Source: Oscillospiraceae bacterium
Lineage (GTDB): Bacteria > Bacillota > Clostridia > Oscillospirales > Acutalibacteraceae
Assembly (NCBI GenBank): GCA_031266365.1
Contig: JAISBE010000019.1
Span: 1 to 64,000, forward strand
DNA length: 64,000 nucleotides
Direction: 5' to 3'
This document shows positions 63,678 to 64,000 of the stretch, in pieces. The notes beneath the pieces were generated by a model, which saw nothing but the letters and a program-made list of their open reading frames with translations, was not told the origin of the DNA and did not search any database. Every line of letters begins with the position of its first letter. Within the stretch, counting starts at the first letter, position 1. The translations under genes were made by a program, and so were the position numbers.

Positions 63678-64000
63678 TTAATACATCCCGCCCATACCTG
63701 GATCTCCCGCAGGACCTGGTTGTGGTGGCTCTTTTATATCCGAGACAAGCGATTCGGTTGTTAAAACCATGCTTGCAACAGAGGCAGCATTTTGCAGTGC
63801 ACTGCGCGTAACTTTAGTTGGATCAACAATTCCGGCCGAGATCATGTCCACATAATCACCGGTCCTTGCATTATAACCCACACCAACTTTACCTTCGCCG
63901 CGAACTTTTTCAGTAACTACAGAACCATCAACCCCAGCATTGGCCGCAATTTGGCGCAAAGGCTCTTCTAACGCTTTCATAACAATTGCAATGCCGGTTT
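63678..64000 (-). CDS. groL: Chaperonin GroEL, C-terminal part (gene runs off the right edge)
   Basis: The frame is open to the window edge and encodes the last ~107 residues of the 60-kDa chaperonin: [21 protein letters not shown], then [24 protein letters not shown] and [17 protein letters not shown]. It ends with the flexible Gly/Met tail (GDPGMGGMY). The ATG visible at 63980 is internal (Met in the conserved ALEEPLRQI region), not a start. All features are normal for a functional groL. Confidence 0.95.
   Translation of the reverse strand, partial: TGIAIVMKALEEPLRQIAANAGVDGSVVTEKVRGEGKVGVGYNARTGDYVDMISAGIVDPTKVTRSALQNAASVASMVLTTESLVSDIKEPPQPGPAGDPGMGGMY

Overview
The window looks like an AT-rich, low-GC Gram-positive (Clostridia-type) genome. 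A five-gene Opp peptide importer, DapL (the diaminopimelate aminotransferase route), UvrB, RecG, MnmG, a groL 3' end, strong Shine-Dalgarno sites and near-perfect TTGACA-17-TATAAT promoters all fit. A small Cys-rich protein at 62792-63004 resembles one I know from Oscillospirales, but that placement is inference. No rRNA, CRISPR array, transposase or integrase was seen.

Layout. 0.2-6.0 kb: oppBCDFA on the minus strand. 7.3-9.7 kb: one secreted protein gene flanked by a triplicated GC-rich repeat downstream and four tandem ~255-bp repeats upstream, each carrying a perfect minus-strand promoter. 9.9-23.8 kb: a plus-strand surface polysaccharide cluster with the enzymes for UDP-2,3-diacetamido-2,3-dideoxy-glucuronate (WbpA, WbpB, WbpE and WbpD types), a second DegT aminotransferase, GT4 and GT2 glycosyltransferases, two Wzy-like polymerases (one fused to a sialyltransferase-superfamily domain) and a Wzx flippase. 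24-29.4 kb: a membrane protein, a lipoprotein 5'-nucleotidase, two GG-leader genes (one decayed) and dapL. 29.6-33.7 kb: a secreted protein and a cluster of double-glycine-leader peptides, several with Cys2His2 zinc-finger-like cargo. 34-46.6 kb: uvrB, recG, a secreted metallo-beta-lactamase-fold protein, an LCAT-like lipase and a phosphoglucomutase. 46.8-59.7 kb: a GC-rich island of ten minus-strand secreted paralogues sharing one signal peptide and one repeated beta-rich module. 59.8-64 kb: tRNA-Leu, tRNA-Pro, mnmG, another GG-leader peptide, the small Cys-rich protein and groL.

The most unusual systems are (i) the GG-leader peptides, one of which matches every position of the classical C2H2 zinc-finger consensus, and two neighbours with the same leader DNA but unrelated cores; and (ii) the secreted-paralogue island, with constant signal peptides, conserved hairpin 5' UTRs and strongly divergent mature parts. 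Both accessory blocks abut a partial duplicate of the 3' end of the neighbouring housekeeping gene (uvrB and the phosphoglucomutase), which suggests a shared insertion or recombination process. With an LCAT-like lipase and several other secreted proteins, the window suggests an organism that invests heavily in exported products, possibly in a host-associated niche. That last point is inference.
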